Below are positions 44,974 to 52,998 of a stretch of DNA of 64,000 nucleotides, one piece after another. The stretch comes from Edaphobacter lichenicola (GTDB lineage Bacteria; Acidobacteriota; Terriglobia; Terriglobales; Acidobacteriaceae), in NCBI RefSeq assembly GCF_014201315.1, contig NZ_JACHDY010000002.1, positions 930,001-994,000 of the forward strand. Reading direction: 5' to 3'. Both the position numbers and the translations under genes were made by a program. The notes beneath the pieces are model-generated. The model was not told where the DNA came from, ran no database searches, and saw only the letters and a list, made by a program, of their open reading frames with translations. How positions within the stretch are numbered: the stretch's first letter is position 1; each line of letters starts with the position of its first letter.

Positions 44974-45177
44974 ATGTCAACACCGCAAGAGCGCCGACTC
45001 TATGTCGGCACAGAACTGTCCTCACTGCTTCAGCTTTCACAGGAGCAGATCGATTGGCTGGTCAACACGCGCCAGCTGCGACCACTCACCATTTGCGGTC
45101 AAGTGCGATTCGACTCGCGAGATGTCGATGGCCTGATTCAGACGTACAAAGCAACAGTTTCTCGGAGGGTGCAATGA
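44974..45177 (+). CDS. Small HTH protein coupled to recombinase 1
   Basis: 67 residues from an ATG at 44974 (GGGAG at 44963). LYVGTELSSLLQLSQEQIDW and LVNTRQLRPLTICGQVRFDSRDVDGLI show the excisionase/MerR-like winged HTH of the helix-turn-helix-17 type. Its stop overlaps the next start (ATGA at 45174-45177), so the two proteins are made together, as excisionase and integrase pairs often are. It resembles the second small HTH at 47734. Confidence 0.65.
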   Translation: MSTPQERRLYVGTELSSLLQLSQEQIDWLVNTRQLRPLTICGQVRFDSRDVDGLIQTYKATVSRRVQ

Positions 45178-46586
45178 TCCACAACAATCACAATGTTCGT
45201 ATCGCAGGACCGCGCGCCTGTGAATGCTGCGGAGATTTATTACAGTCACATATCGACTCGTGGAAAGGACACTCTCATTTCTTTTGCTCGAAGCCGGCTT
45301 GCAAAGTAGCGGCCAGGATTGTTCCTGGGGGCCGTTATGTGGAACCAAATACCATTCCGTGTGCTGCGGACGGCTGCGGAAATTACATTCCAGAAGGCGT
45401 CTACGGTAAGGGGACCAGGTTTTTCGTCTGCTCCTTGGTCTGTAGGCAAAACCGCTACTACAGCTTGCGTGGTGCCGAGGTAGTCTTCAAATGTGAGTCA
45501 TGTGGTAAGCAAGGCACAGGCGTACGTAACGATGGAAAGGGGCTGCGAAAGTATTGCAGCCGGATCTGCGCCGGGAAGGCTCGCTACGAGAAGAACCTTG
45601 CCAAGTCGGGGCGGCATCGGCCTCTTCTCGACCTATATCTCGAGACCGCCGTCGTTGATCGTTACCGCGGAGGATCGATCCGAACTCACACCTACGCGGT
45701 CACCACCTTCCTAGAATTCGCAGACAAGACTGGCATCGACTCGTTGGAGGAGGTCAATCCCTTGACCATCTCCAACTTCGCCAAGTGGGGCCGTGAGGCT
45801 GGCAGCCCGAACTTGCTTGCCGGAGTTTGCCATATCAAAATGTTCTTCGACTGGCAGTTAGGAACCGGAATGAGGAAGGCGGCGAACCCTGTTGTGAGTT
45901 CTATTCATCGGGTGCGTCAACCCCACCGCGAACCACGGCCCTACAGCGAGAAGGAGCTCGTCTACATTTGGTCGCTCCTGGATCTGCGCGGAAACAGCCG
46001 GCTCCGGGCGGCGGCCGCCATCGCGGAAGAATCCGGGATGCGGCGTGGAGAATTGGCCAACATCCGTTTGGGCGATCTCGACCTTGACCATCAGGAGGTT
46101 TTCGTTCGGCTTCCCAACAAACGCAACCGGGAGCGCACTGCGCGTTTCGGAGAGAAAGCGAAGTCTCTCATCTCAACGTGGCTCAAGGATCGCAATTCGA
46201 ACTGCGGCCACGATCACCTATTTCATAATTCCCAGAACAATCCGTACAGTGGCCTCACGATGCACTTGGAGTTCGTGAAGGTTCTTTGCAAGTCTTGGCT
46301 CGGCAAACAACAGCATGAGGAAGGTATGGACGCTTGGTCTGTTCATCGTATGCGACATACGATGGCCTCCCGGCTTTCAAAGGGAGGGGCCGATTACGCG
46401 ACCATCATGGGAGCCGGCGGCTGGACGACGTTTACTGCAATGGTGGGTTACGCCAAGGTCGATACAGAAGATGCGCGGCGAGGATACGAGGAAGCAATGA
46501 CGAGGTATGAGGCATCGACGAAGCTGTCTTCGGAGCCTTTATGCCTCACCCTTGAGGAATATCTCGCACGGGTTGACACAGAATAG
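45174..46586 (+). CDS. Tyrosine recombinase with cysteine-rich N-terminus
   Basis: 470 residues from the ATG at 45174 with GGAGGG upstream; a longer frame to 44895 covers another gene. Residues 15-135 carry paired cysteines (C16, C18/19; C38, C43; C63, C68; C86, C90; C107, C110; C128, C132), as in several small zinc knuckles, seldom seen in integrases. A core-binding SAM-like domain follows (IRTHTYAVTTFLEFAD), then the catalytic domain with R290 in SGMRRGEL, H391-x-x-R394 in VHRMRH, W417 and nucleophile Y426 in MVGYAKV. All key residues are present. Translation is coupled to the small HTH before it. The zinc region could bind DNA or a partner. Confidence 0.82.
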   Translation: MIHNNHNVRIAGPRACECCGDLLQSHIDSWKGHSHFFCSKPACKVAARIVPGGRYVEPNTIPCAADGCGNYIPEGVYGKGTRFFVCSLVCRQNRYYSLRGAEVVFKCESCGKQGTGVRNDGKGLRKYCSRICAGKARYEKNLAKSGRHRPLLDLYLETAVVDRYRGGSIRTHTYAVTTFLEFADKTGIDSLEEVNPLTISNFAKWGREAGSPNLLAGVCHIKMFFDWQLGTGMRKAANPVVSSIHRVRQPHREPRPYSEKELVYIWSLLDLRGNSRLRAAAAIAEESGMRRGELANIRLGDLDLDHQEVFVRLPNKRNRERTARFGEKAKSLISTWLKDRNSNCGHDHLFHNSQNNPYSGLTMHLEFVKVLCKSWLGKQQHEEGMDAWSVHRMRHTMASRLSKGGADYATIMGAGGWTTFTAMVGYAKVDTEDARRGYEEAMTRYEASTKLSSEPLCLTLEEYLARVDTE

Positions 46587-46602
46587 CGAACTCCTGAAAT
46601 CG

Positions 46603-46636
46603 AACGTGGCGTGAAAATTGAATTTCACGCCACGTT
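46603..46636. other. Perfect 14-bp inverted repeat between recombinase genes
   Basis: AACGTGGCGTGAAA (46603-46616) and its exact complement (46623-46636) with a 6-base loop, 16 bp after recombinase 1. There is no T-run, so it is a poor intrinsic terminator; it could be an mRNA structure or recombinase site. Confidence 0.6.
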
Positions 46637-46675
46637 ACAAAACACAAGCAATCAGAGCAGTACGAAGAGGGTTCT

Positions 46676-47596
46676 ATGGACATCCAGCCATACCTGAGTT
46701 GCATCGAGAATGAGAAGAACTTCAGCCCTACAACGGTCCGCGCCTACGCGAGCGATCTTGCTATCTTCGATCGGTTCATGGTCGACAATGGAAAGTATTC
46801 AGTGAGCGACGTGGACAGGCCCCTCGTCGCAGCCTTCGTCGAGTCGCTCAAACACAGTAGCGCAGGCCGGCTGAGCACTGAAGGTCTAAGTGACGCGACG
46901 ATAGCTCGCCGTCTCGCAGTACTCTCCAGCTTCCTCGACTTCGTTCGAGCGACTTCCTTTCCGGAGCTTCGGAATCCTATCAAGGAAATGAGGCGCAAGC
47001 GGCACAACAACCGCAGTTGCAAAGCCGTGGACGAGGCTGTCCTCAGCCAACTTCTGTCGGGCATTACAGTGCTTCGAGATAAAACGCTGTTCGCGATGTA
47101 CCTGTCCACCGGGTTGAGGCTCACAGAACTTCGGTCCCTGAACAAGGACAGCATTAGCTTTGACCTTCGGGTCAGCGCTCAAGGCTCCCAAAGCGTGTCG
47201 GGCAGTGGTCAGGTCGTGGGGAAGGGGTCGAAGCTCCGACGGTTCTACGTAGATCCACACACCCTACCTCTCTATGCGAAGTACCTTCAGACCCGGGTGG
47301 ATGAGAACCCTGCCTTATTCGTTAGTGAGCGGAAGCAAAGGATGTCGGCTCGGGCGATCCAGTTCACGTTAGCCTCCTGGTGCAGCAAGCTTGGACTTCA
47401 GCACATCCACGCCCACCAACTAAGGCACCAGTACGCTACCCGTCTTGCCAACGCCGATTGCGATCCCATGCACCTGAAGGACCTCATGGGGCATAACGAC
47501 TTCAACACTACTCTTGGCTATTTCAAAATTCGGGAGGAGAAGATCGCGCAGGGCTACTTCGCAGCGATGGAAGTTTATCGTCCATCGTCTGTCTAG
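46676..47596 (+). CDS. XerC/D-like tyrosine recombinase 2
   Basis: 306 residues, close to XerC/XerD in size. The N-terminal SAM-like domain is NEKNFSPTTVRAYASDLAIF; the catalytic set is R148 in TGLRLTEL, K around 186 in GKGSKLRR, H247 and R250 in HAHQLRHQYATRL, H273 in LMGHNDF and Y282 in LGYFKI. ATG at 46676 has GAAGAGGG upstream. It is 89 bp after recombinase 1 in the same direction. Complete; could be a transposase-type recombinase rather than chromosome resolution. Confidence 0.85.
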   Translation: MDIQPYLSCIENEKNFSPTTVRAYASDLAIFDRFMVDNGKYSVSDVDRPLVAAFVESLKHSSAGRLSTEGLSDATIARRLAVLSSFLDFVRATSFPELRNPIKEMRRKRHNNRSCKAVDEAVLSQLLSGITVLRDKTLFAMYLSTGLRLTELRSLNKDSISFDLRVSAQGSQSVSGSGQVVGKGSKLRRFYVDPHTLPLYAKYLQTRVDENPALFVSERKQRMSARAIQFTLASWCSKLGLQHIHAHQLRHQYATRLANADCDPMHLKDLMGHNDFNTTLGYFKIREEKIAQGYFAAMEVYRPSSV

Positions 47597-47733
47597 GGAG
47601 ACCATGCACGCCGAAGGTACATTGTCCCTTCGATACCTACCGCTTGGGTCTTCTGAGCTCTACCTTCAGATTGGACACGACAATAGCCAGCTTCTACAAC
47701 TTCACCCGGAACACACCGAACTGAAAGAACTAA

Positions 47734-47976
47734 ATGAACACAGACACAATGGCTCTTCAAGCTTCATATAACGACAGATTCAACTCATTTGAACCACTGC
47801 TCTCTACCTCCGAAGCAGCGGTACTACTTAACCTTCATCCGGTAACTCTGCTGCGTTGGGCTCGGGAAGGCAAACTTCCACATTTGCGGCTTGGCCGAAA
47901 GGTAATGTTCCGTGCGTCCGAACTGGACGCATGGTGCACCGCTGGATACGCAATTCAGAAGCAGCGGGTGAACTAA
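47734..47976 (+). CDS. Excisionase-like HTH protein
   Basis: 80 residues. LLSTSEAAVLLNLHPVTLLRW with AREGKLPHLRLGRKVMFRASE is the classic excisionase (helix_turn_helix_17) pattern. Its TAA is directly followed by the integrase ATG (47974-47977), so it is the likely excision or regulation partner of the integrase. Start at 47734; an alternative is the Met six codons in. Confidence 0.8.
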   Translation: MNTDTMALQASYNDRFNSFEPLLSTSEAAVLLNLHPVTLLRWAREGKLPHLRLGRKVMFRASELDAWCTAGYAIQKQRVN

Positions 47977-49152
47977 ATGAAACCAGTAAATTTGAGACGA
48001 ACGCGCTACCAGCAGGGCTCTTTGATACTTGAGAAGCGAAAGACTGGACAGGATGTGTGGGCATATCGTTGGAGAGAGTTAGGCCACGATGGCAAAAGCA
48101 TTAGGCATAAAAAAGTTGTCGGTACGAAGTTAGAGTATCCGTCGAAAGCGGCGGCCATGCGGGCTGTAAACGGTCTACGCCTGGATATAAATACCGAAGC
48201 TACCTCTTCCAGTTCCGCACAGCTGACAGTCGACGAACTCATCGAACATTACAAGTTGACTGAGCTCAATAGCAGTAATAGCAAGACAGCCCGAACGAAG
48301 GACGTCTACTTACATCAGCTGAAAAGTATGATTTCCCCCAAATGGGGGAAGTCACGCCTTCAAGATGTTAAGCCGATACCAGTAGAAAAGTGGCTCAGTG
48401 GGCTCTCAGGAGCTCCCGGGACAAAGGCTAAGACGAAGGGAGTAATGAGCATTATCTTTCAGCATGCGATGCGCTACGGATGGGCTGACTTCAATCCGAT
48501 TAGGCTCGTTCGACAGAGCGGTTTGCCCGTGAAGGAAGAGATTGTACTGACACCTGTCGAGATCGCGGTTTTGCTGGAAGAATTGCGCGATCCATTTCGC
48601 ATGCTGGTCCTCCTCGGAGCAGTAACGGGGTTGCGTCGAGGAGAGTTGTTTGGTCTTAAGTGGGAGGATATTTCGTTCGAGGAGGCTGAGATAAGGATCG
48701 TAAGGTCGGTTGTGGACCAAGTCGAAGGGCCACCGAAGACCCTCGCGTCTCGGCGCCCTATCCCCATGTCTTCTGAGCTTGCATCCTCTCTACGGCAGTG
48801 GCGGAAGCAAACCACCTACGCCAGTGATTCTGACTGGGTCTTCGCGAGCCCGTCAGCTCTGGGGAAGAAACCGTTCTGGCCGGATGCAGTCCTAAAAAGG
48901 CACGTCTTACCTGCTGCGGAGCGAGCGGGGATCACAAAGAGAATTGGCTGGCATAGCTTCCGACGTACCCTTGCCACACTCCTTCAATCGTCTGGCGCAT
49001 CGGTAAAGACAACGCAAGAACTACTGCGCCATGCTTCGCCGGTCATGACGATGGGAACGTACGCCAAGGCAGTAACGGCGGACAAACGCCAGGCTCAGGA
49101 TGCCATCGTCGCGCTCTTCGTCGCCAAGTTCAAAGAGTTGCCGACATCCTAA
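47977..49152 (+). CDS. Phage-type integrase of the island
   Basis: 391 residues. An N-terminal AP2-like arm-binding domain (GQDVWAYRWRELGHDGKSIR) precedes a core-binding domain (LTVDELIEHYKL) and the catalytic domain: R220 in TGLRRGEL, H326 and R329 in WHSFRRTLA, H352 in LRHASPV and Y362 in MGTYAKA. All are present. Its start abuts the excisionase-like gene, and it ends 88 bp from tRNA-Pro, whose 3' 45 nt form the att core, so this is the enzyme that integrated the island. Confidence 0.93.
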   Translation: MKPVNLRRTRYQQGSLILEKRKTGQDVWAYRWRELGHDGKSIRHKKVVGTKLEYPSKAAAMRAVNGLRLDINTEATSSSSAQLTVDELIEHYKLTELNSSNSKTARTKDVYLHQLKSMISPKWGKSRLQDVKPIPVEKWLSGLSGAPGTKAKTKGVMSIIFQHAMRYGWADFNPIRLVRQSGLPVKEEIVLTPVEIAVLLEELRDPFRMLVLLGAVTGLRRGELFGLKWEDISFEEAEIRIVRSVVDQVEGPPKTLASRRPIPMSSELASSLRQWRKQTTYASDSDWVFASPSALGKKPFWPDAVLKRHVLPAAERAGITKRIGWHSFRRTLATLLQSSGASVKTTQELLRHASPVMTMGTYAKAVTADKRQAQDAIVALFVAKFKELPTS

Positions 49153-49154
49153 TA

Positions 49155-49207
49155 AAAGGTCCAATAGCGCTATTGGACCTTTATGGACCCAGACTTGGAC
49201 CCACGAA
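49155..49207. repeat. Right-end palindrome and TTGGACC repeats
   Basis: A 28-bp perfect palindrome without loop (49155-49182, centred on TAGCGCTA) lies directly after the integrase stop, followed by TATGGACCC and CTTGGACCCACG. The same motif is clustered at 40119-40160. It may serve both as integrase arm sites and as a transcription stop. Confidence 0.55.
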
Positions 49208-49239
49208 GGTATTGACGTTCTCTAAGTAATTGGAAGTAA

Positions 49240-49316
49240 TGGTCGGGACGACTAGATTCGAACTAGCGACCTCACCCACCCCAAGGGTGCGCTCTACCAG
49301 GCTGAGCCACGTCCCG
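49240..49316 (-). tRNA. tRNA-Pro (anticodon GGG), island attachment site
   Basis: 77 nt on the minus strand: acceptor stem CGGGACG / CGTCCCG with CCA encoded, D arm GCTCAGCCTGGTAGAGC, anticodon stem-loop CACCC-TTGGGGT-GGGTG (anticodon GGG, decodes CCC/CCU), T arm AGTTCGAATCT. Positions 49240-49284 are the attR core and are repeated at 39999. The tRNA is intact because the island restores its 3' end on integration. Confidence 0.95.
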
Positions 49317-49421
49317 ACTATGGTTTGCACGTCAGCCCAGGCGGGTGACGGCGGGGGTATGCTGCAGTTCTAAGTGTACACGACCGGCCCGGTTTTGCGG
49401 TCAGGCCATGTCGCGGTCCGG

Positions 49422-49694
49422 TTAGGTCGTCGGTGCCACAAACTCCTTCGGCAAGGAACCACCCTCGCCAAAAAAGAACTCGTTCATCTGTTCGACCAGA
49501 AATTCCTGCGCCTCGCGTGTCCACGGCTGCAGGCGGTACTCGTTCAAAAGCATCTTCTGTCTCTCTACCCATTCACCCCACGACTTTTTCGAGACGTTCT
49601 TGAAGATCTTCTGGCCAAAGTCCGAATCGAACGGCGGCTCATCCAGTCCTTCCATCTCAGTCTTGAATCTCGTGTCGAACACCATGTGTGCCAT
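49422..49694 (-). CDS. yggX: YggX-like oxidative-damage-protection / Fe(2+)-trafficking protein
   Basis: 90 residues. FGQKIFKNVSKKSWGEWVER and QKMLLNEYRLQPWTREAQEF with LVEQMNEFFFGEG follow the YggX pattern closely (KRIYxxISKxAWxxWxxxQTMLINE in E. coli). YggX protects iron-sulfur clusters and handles Fe(2+). The usual N-terminal Cys is absent: MVFDTRF replaces the TIFCTF motif. The protein is normal in length. ATG at 49694. Confidence 0.85.
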   Translation of the reverse strand: MAHMVFDTRFKTEMEGLDEPPFDSDFGQKIFKNVSKKSWGEWVERQKMLLNEYRLQPWTREAQEFLVEQMNEFFFGEGGSLPKEFVAPTT

Positions 49695-49763
49695 TCTCTA
49701 AACTCCTTTGGAACTTTTATTTTACGATGCCGTACGAATTATTGCGCAGCATCCAACAACTCC

Positions 49764-50227
49764 ATGACTATCGCTTACGACATAGTGACGGCAGCCGCAA
49801 CAGCAATGATGGCAGGCAATGAGTTCGCGATCGCAGCTTTTGTCCATCCTCAATTGGGAAGACTGAGTAGCAGAACGCACGCTGAAGCTGCAGCTCCGAT
49901 GGCAGCAGGACTGGGGAAGGCGATGCCATTCTGGTACGGCATCGCACTCCTGCTCCTCATCGGGGCAGCATTCGAGCATCGCCCGATTTCACATGGCTCC
50001 GGGAGGCTCATTGCGTATGCCGCATCTCTCTGGGCCGCAACCATCATCTTCACCGTAACACTGCTCGTGCCGATCAATAGACGAATAGCGAAGATGAACG
50101 CCGCGAGTCCCTACGACGGTTGGCTCGACGACCGCGTACGTTGGGATCTTCTTTACAGCATAAGGTTGCAGTGCTAGTCGTATCCGTTCTCCTGCTCCTT
50201 ACGGGCTTGTTGAAGTTGGCGGGCTAA
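49764..50227 (+). pseudogene. DUF1772-like membrane protein, frameshifted near its end
   Basis: The frame from ATG 49764 gives four membrane helices (TAAATAMMAGNEFAIAAF, MPFWYGIALLLLIGAAFEH, LIAYAASLWAATIIFTVTLL) and ends with WDLLYSIRLQC at 50177. In DUF1772 proteins the WDxLH-like motif is followed by a last helix. That helix, VLVVSVLLLLTGLLKLAG, is present 50171-50227 in the +1 frame. One missing G (CAG-GTGCTA read as CAGTGCTA) explains both. It may be a recent mutation, a sequencing error or a recoding site. If intact, a 4-TM protein related to anthrone oxygenase. Confidence 0.6.
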
Positions 50228-50273
50228 AGATCGCCGAAACCAGCTTCCGACCTTGATTTGCGAAGCCGGGCAT

Positions 50274-52958
50274 CTAATGCCGTTTACCTTTTGATTTTTT
50301 ATTTCGCTCCCGAGCCTTCGACTTCGTCCTACCCTTCTTCCCCGAACGGTTAGGGCTCGAGTGAGTCCGTTCTGCACTCGCACTGGCAGTGGTCTTCGAT
50401 TTACGAGGCGGTCGCGGAGCGAACTCCCCTTCTGCCGGCAGCAGAGCGAACTGCAGCCGCCGCTGCTGACGATCGATGCGATCCAGCAGCACGTGCACCC
50501 GCTGCCCCATCTTGAATACATGACCATTGCGGGTTCCGACGATCTGTCTATCAGTGTCTCGAAACATGTAGCGATCGTCTTGCAGTGAGGTCAGAGGAAC
50601 TAGCCCTTCGATGAAAAGACTGTCCAGTTCCACAAAAAAGCCGTACTTCGTGCACGAAAGGATGATTGCGTTGAAGTCCTCACCGACGCGGTCCTGCATG
50701 AACTTGATCTTCTTCCACTCGATCAGCTCACGCTCCGCATCGTCGGCCCGACGCTCGGACTGACTCGACTCCGCAGCAATCGCACCGAGCTCAGCCTCCG
50801 GTATCGGCCCTACTAAAACCAGCGGTTCAGACTTCTCCGCGTGACCTTTGCCGGCTCGTTTCTCTCCCCACGGTTGAGGAGAGTCGGACAGAATCGCCGC
50901 CCCCTCGGTATCTGCACCACTTCGAATGAGCTCCCTAAGCAACCGATGCACAATCAAATCCGGATAGCGCCGGATCGGCGAAGTAAAATGAGTGTAGCTT
51001 GGACTCGCCAGCGCAAAGTGCCCCACGTTTTTTTCGCTGTAACGCGCCTGCTTCAACGAACGTAGCATGAGGTAGGAGAGGATTCGCTCCTCCGCCTTTC
51101 CTGCTATCTTCACTGTCAACTTCTGATACATCTGCGGCGTTACCGGAATTGACTCCGCCACCTCGTGCGTCTTCGCTTGCCTGCTAGTCCCGCGCGCATC
51201 ACGCCGGTCACCCTTCGTTTGAATCCGTTTTACAGGCAGGCTGCTGAAGCCCAGAGAATAGCCGAATTGGCTCGCCGTCTCTTCAAAATCAACAATTCGC
51301 TTCGGGTCAGGGGCCTCGTGAATGCGATACACACTTGCCACGCTTTGCGACTCGATCCAGGTCGCGACGCATTCGTTCGCCGACAGCATAAACTCTTCAA
51401 TCAATCGGTGCGACCACCCGCGCTGTGACCGTACGATCGCCTCCATGTTTCCATCTGGATCAAATTGAATCACGGGTTCGGGAAGATCGAAGTCGATCGA
51501 TCCGCGGCGATGCCGTTTCTCATTCAGCTTGAGCGCCAACTCATACATCCGTTCGAACTCCGAGACCAGTTCGGCAAACTCCGCCCGCGTCTCGACGTTG
51601 CCATCGATCACACCCTGAATCTGTGTATAGGTCATACGTTTGACGCTGCGAATTATTCCCTCACAGATCTCGTATCCCAACACCTCGCCACGCCCATCGA
51701 TCTCCATTACGCAACTCAGGACCAGGCGATCCTCATCGGGTCGAAGACTGCACATCCCGCTTGAAAGCTGAGATGGGAGCATTGGAATAGCACGATCTGG
51801 AAAATAAACAGACGTCCCCCGTAGGCGAGCCTCAAGATCCAGCGCCGTCCCTGGTCTTACATAATGACTGACATCTGCGATATGAACCTGTAGCTCCCAG
51901 TTTCCATTCGCCAGCGGCGTTACCAGCACCGCGTCATCGAAGTCCCGCGCAGTCTCCCCATCAATCGTTACGATGTTCAGCCCACGAAAATCCCTGCGCC
52001 GCCTGACCTCATCCGTCTCCAGCCTTGCGACAGTCTGTTCTGCAGACGCCGTAGCCTCAGCGAGCACATTGGCAGGGAAGACATGCGGTAAATGATGTTT
52101 TCGAATGATGATTTCTACATCAACTCCGAAAGCATCGGGTGGCCCTAGAACCTCAATGATCCGTCCGCGCGCGGGCCTTCCGACAGTCGGAAAATCGGTG
52201 ATCTCCACATCCACAGCAAGCCCTTCGAGTGGTCTGTGCGAATCCAACTCTTCCGACCAATGAGACTGCTGCGCTTCGGCTTCTTCACCCAGAACACGGT
52301 GCGGCGTCTTCTTCGGCACCGAGGCAATCTCTGCACCCTCAGGAATCAAAATCGCCTGCGTCATCCGCTCATCCAAAGGGGTAACGTAGTTTCCATTGAT
52401 CATGGGAGCACTCTCCCAAGGGCCTCCCCCGCGATGCGTCTTCGCGTAATGAAAGATCCCTACTACTGTGGGATTTCTTCGTTTCAGCACCCGGGCAATT
52501 CGACCGGACCTGCGGCCATCCCGTCCCGGAGGCGCTTCATCCACCAGAACTTCGTCGCCTTGCATTGCACCATTCAGCTCATTCGGCGGGATAAAGAGGT
52601 CGTCGCTTCGATCCAAGCTCCCATTGGGTCGCACGAATCCATATCCATCCCGATGCAGATCGAGACGCCCGGCCAGCAATCTATCCCGCGTGGCCCGATG
52701 CTCCACCGGCATCTCAACACCGCCACGCTTCGTCTTCTCTGGCGTAGCCGTTGGCAGACTCCACTGTTCACTATCAACCTTCACCAACTCTCCCCGCGCC
52801 GTGATCCGCGCGAGTTGCTCTAACAATAGCCGGCGCTCACGCCCACCACCCAATCCCAGTTCACGGATCAGCTGCTTGTACCCCGCCCGATGGCCGGGCG
52901 AGCGCTCAATCAACCTCATCAACTCGCGGTCAGTTTGTGGATAGGGGGTATGTGCCAT
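50274..52958 (-). CDS. rnr: Ribonuclease R
   Basis: 3'-5' exoribonuclease that degrades structured RNA. 894 residues. Order: winged HTH-like N-terminus (TDRELMRLIERSPGHRAGYK), cold-shock domains (GRLDLHRDGYGFVRPNGS), the RNB catalytic domain with IDGETARDFDDAVLV (the metal-binding Asp cluster), RGTSVYFPDRAIPMLPSQLS and LASPSYTHFTSPIRRYPDLI, an S1 domain (YGFFVELDSLFIEGLVPLTS), and a long basic tail rich in Arg, Lys and Ser. The ATG at 52958 gives the full family length. The tail of about 60 basic residues is longer than in E. coli RNase R. Confidence 0.95.
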   Translation of the reverse strand: MAHTPYPQTDRELMRLIERSPGHRAGYKQLIRELGLGGGRERRLLLEQLARITARGELVKVDSEQWSLPTATPEKTKRGGVEMPVEHRATRDRLLAGRLDLHRDGYGFVRPNGSLDRSDDLFIPPNELNGAMQGDEVLVDEAPPGRDGRRSGRIARVLKRRNPTVVGIFHYAKTHRGGGPWESAPMINGNYVTPLDERMTQAILIPEGAEIASVPKKTPHRVLGEEAEAQQSHWSEELDSHRPLEGLAVDVEITDFPTVGRPARGRIIEVLGPPDAFGVDVEIIIRKHHLPHVFPANVLAEATASAEQTVARLETDEVRRRRDFRGLNIVTIDGETARDFDDAVLVTPLANGNWELQVHIADVSHYVRPGTALDLEARLRGTSVYFPDRAIPMLPSQLSSGMCSLRPDEDRLVLSCVMEIDGRGEVLGYEICEGIIRSVKRMTYTQIQGVIDGNVETRAEFAELVSEFERMYELALKLNEKRHRRGSIDFDLPEPVIQFDPDGNMEAIVRSQRGWSHRLIEEFMLSANECVATWIESQSVASVYRIHEAPDPKRIVDFEETASQFGYSLGFSSLPVKRIQTKGDRRDARGTSRQAKTHEVAESIPVTPQMYQKLTVKIAGKAEERILSYLMLRSLKQARYSEKNVGHFALASPSYTHFTSPIRRYPDLIVHRLLRELIRSGADTEGAAILSDSPQPWGEKRAGKGHAEKSEPLVLVGPIPEAELGAIAAESSQSERRADDAERELIEWKKIKFMQDRVGEDFNAIILSCTKYGFFVELDSLFIEGLVPLTSLQDDRYMFRDTDRQIVGTRNGHVFKMGQRVHVLLDRIDRQQRRLQFALLPAEGEFAPRPPRKSKTTASASAERTHSSPNRSGKKGRTKSKARERNKKSKGKRH

Positions 52959-52998
52959 CGTCTCCGAGCATACAACCAGCCACTATTCTTTTCCTTCA

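Larger units (their letters stand above)
39999..49239. mobile_element. 9.2-kb genomic island integrated in tRNA-Pro(GGG)
   Basis: Bounded by a 45-bp perfect direct repeat: attL at 39999-40043 and attR at 49240-49284. The repeat is exactly the 3' 45 nt of tRNA-Pro, from the anticodon loop to CCA. The integrase gene (47977-49152) ends 88 bp from the tRNA, the usual layout. Cargo: a putative restriction-modification-Vsr operon, small regulators and two further tyrosine recombinases. Gene composition inside is less GC-rich to the eye than around it. Confidence 0.9.
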
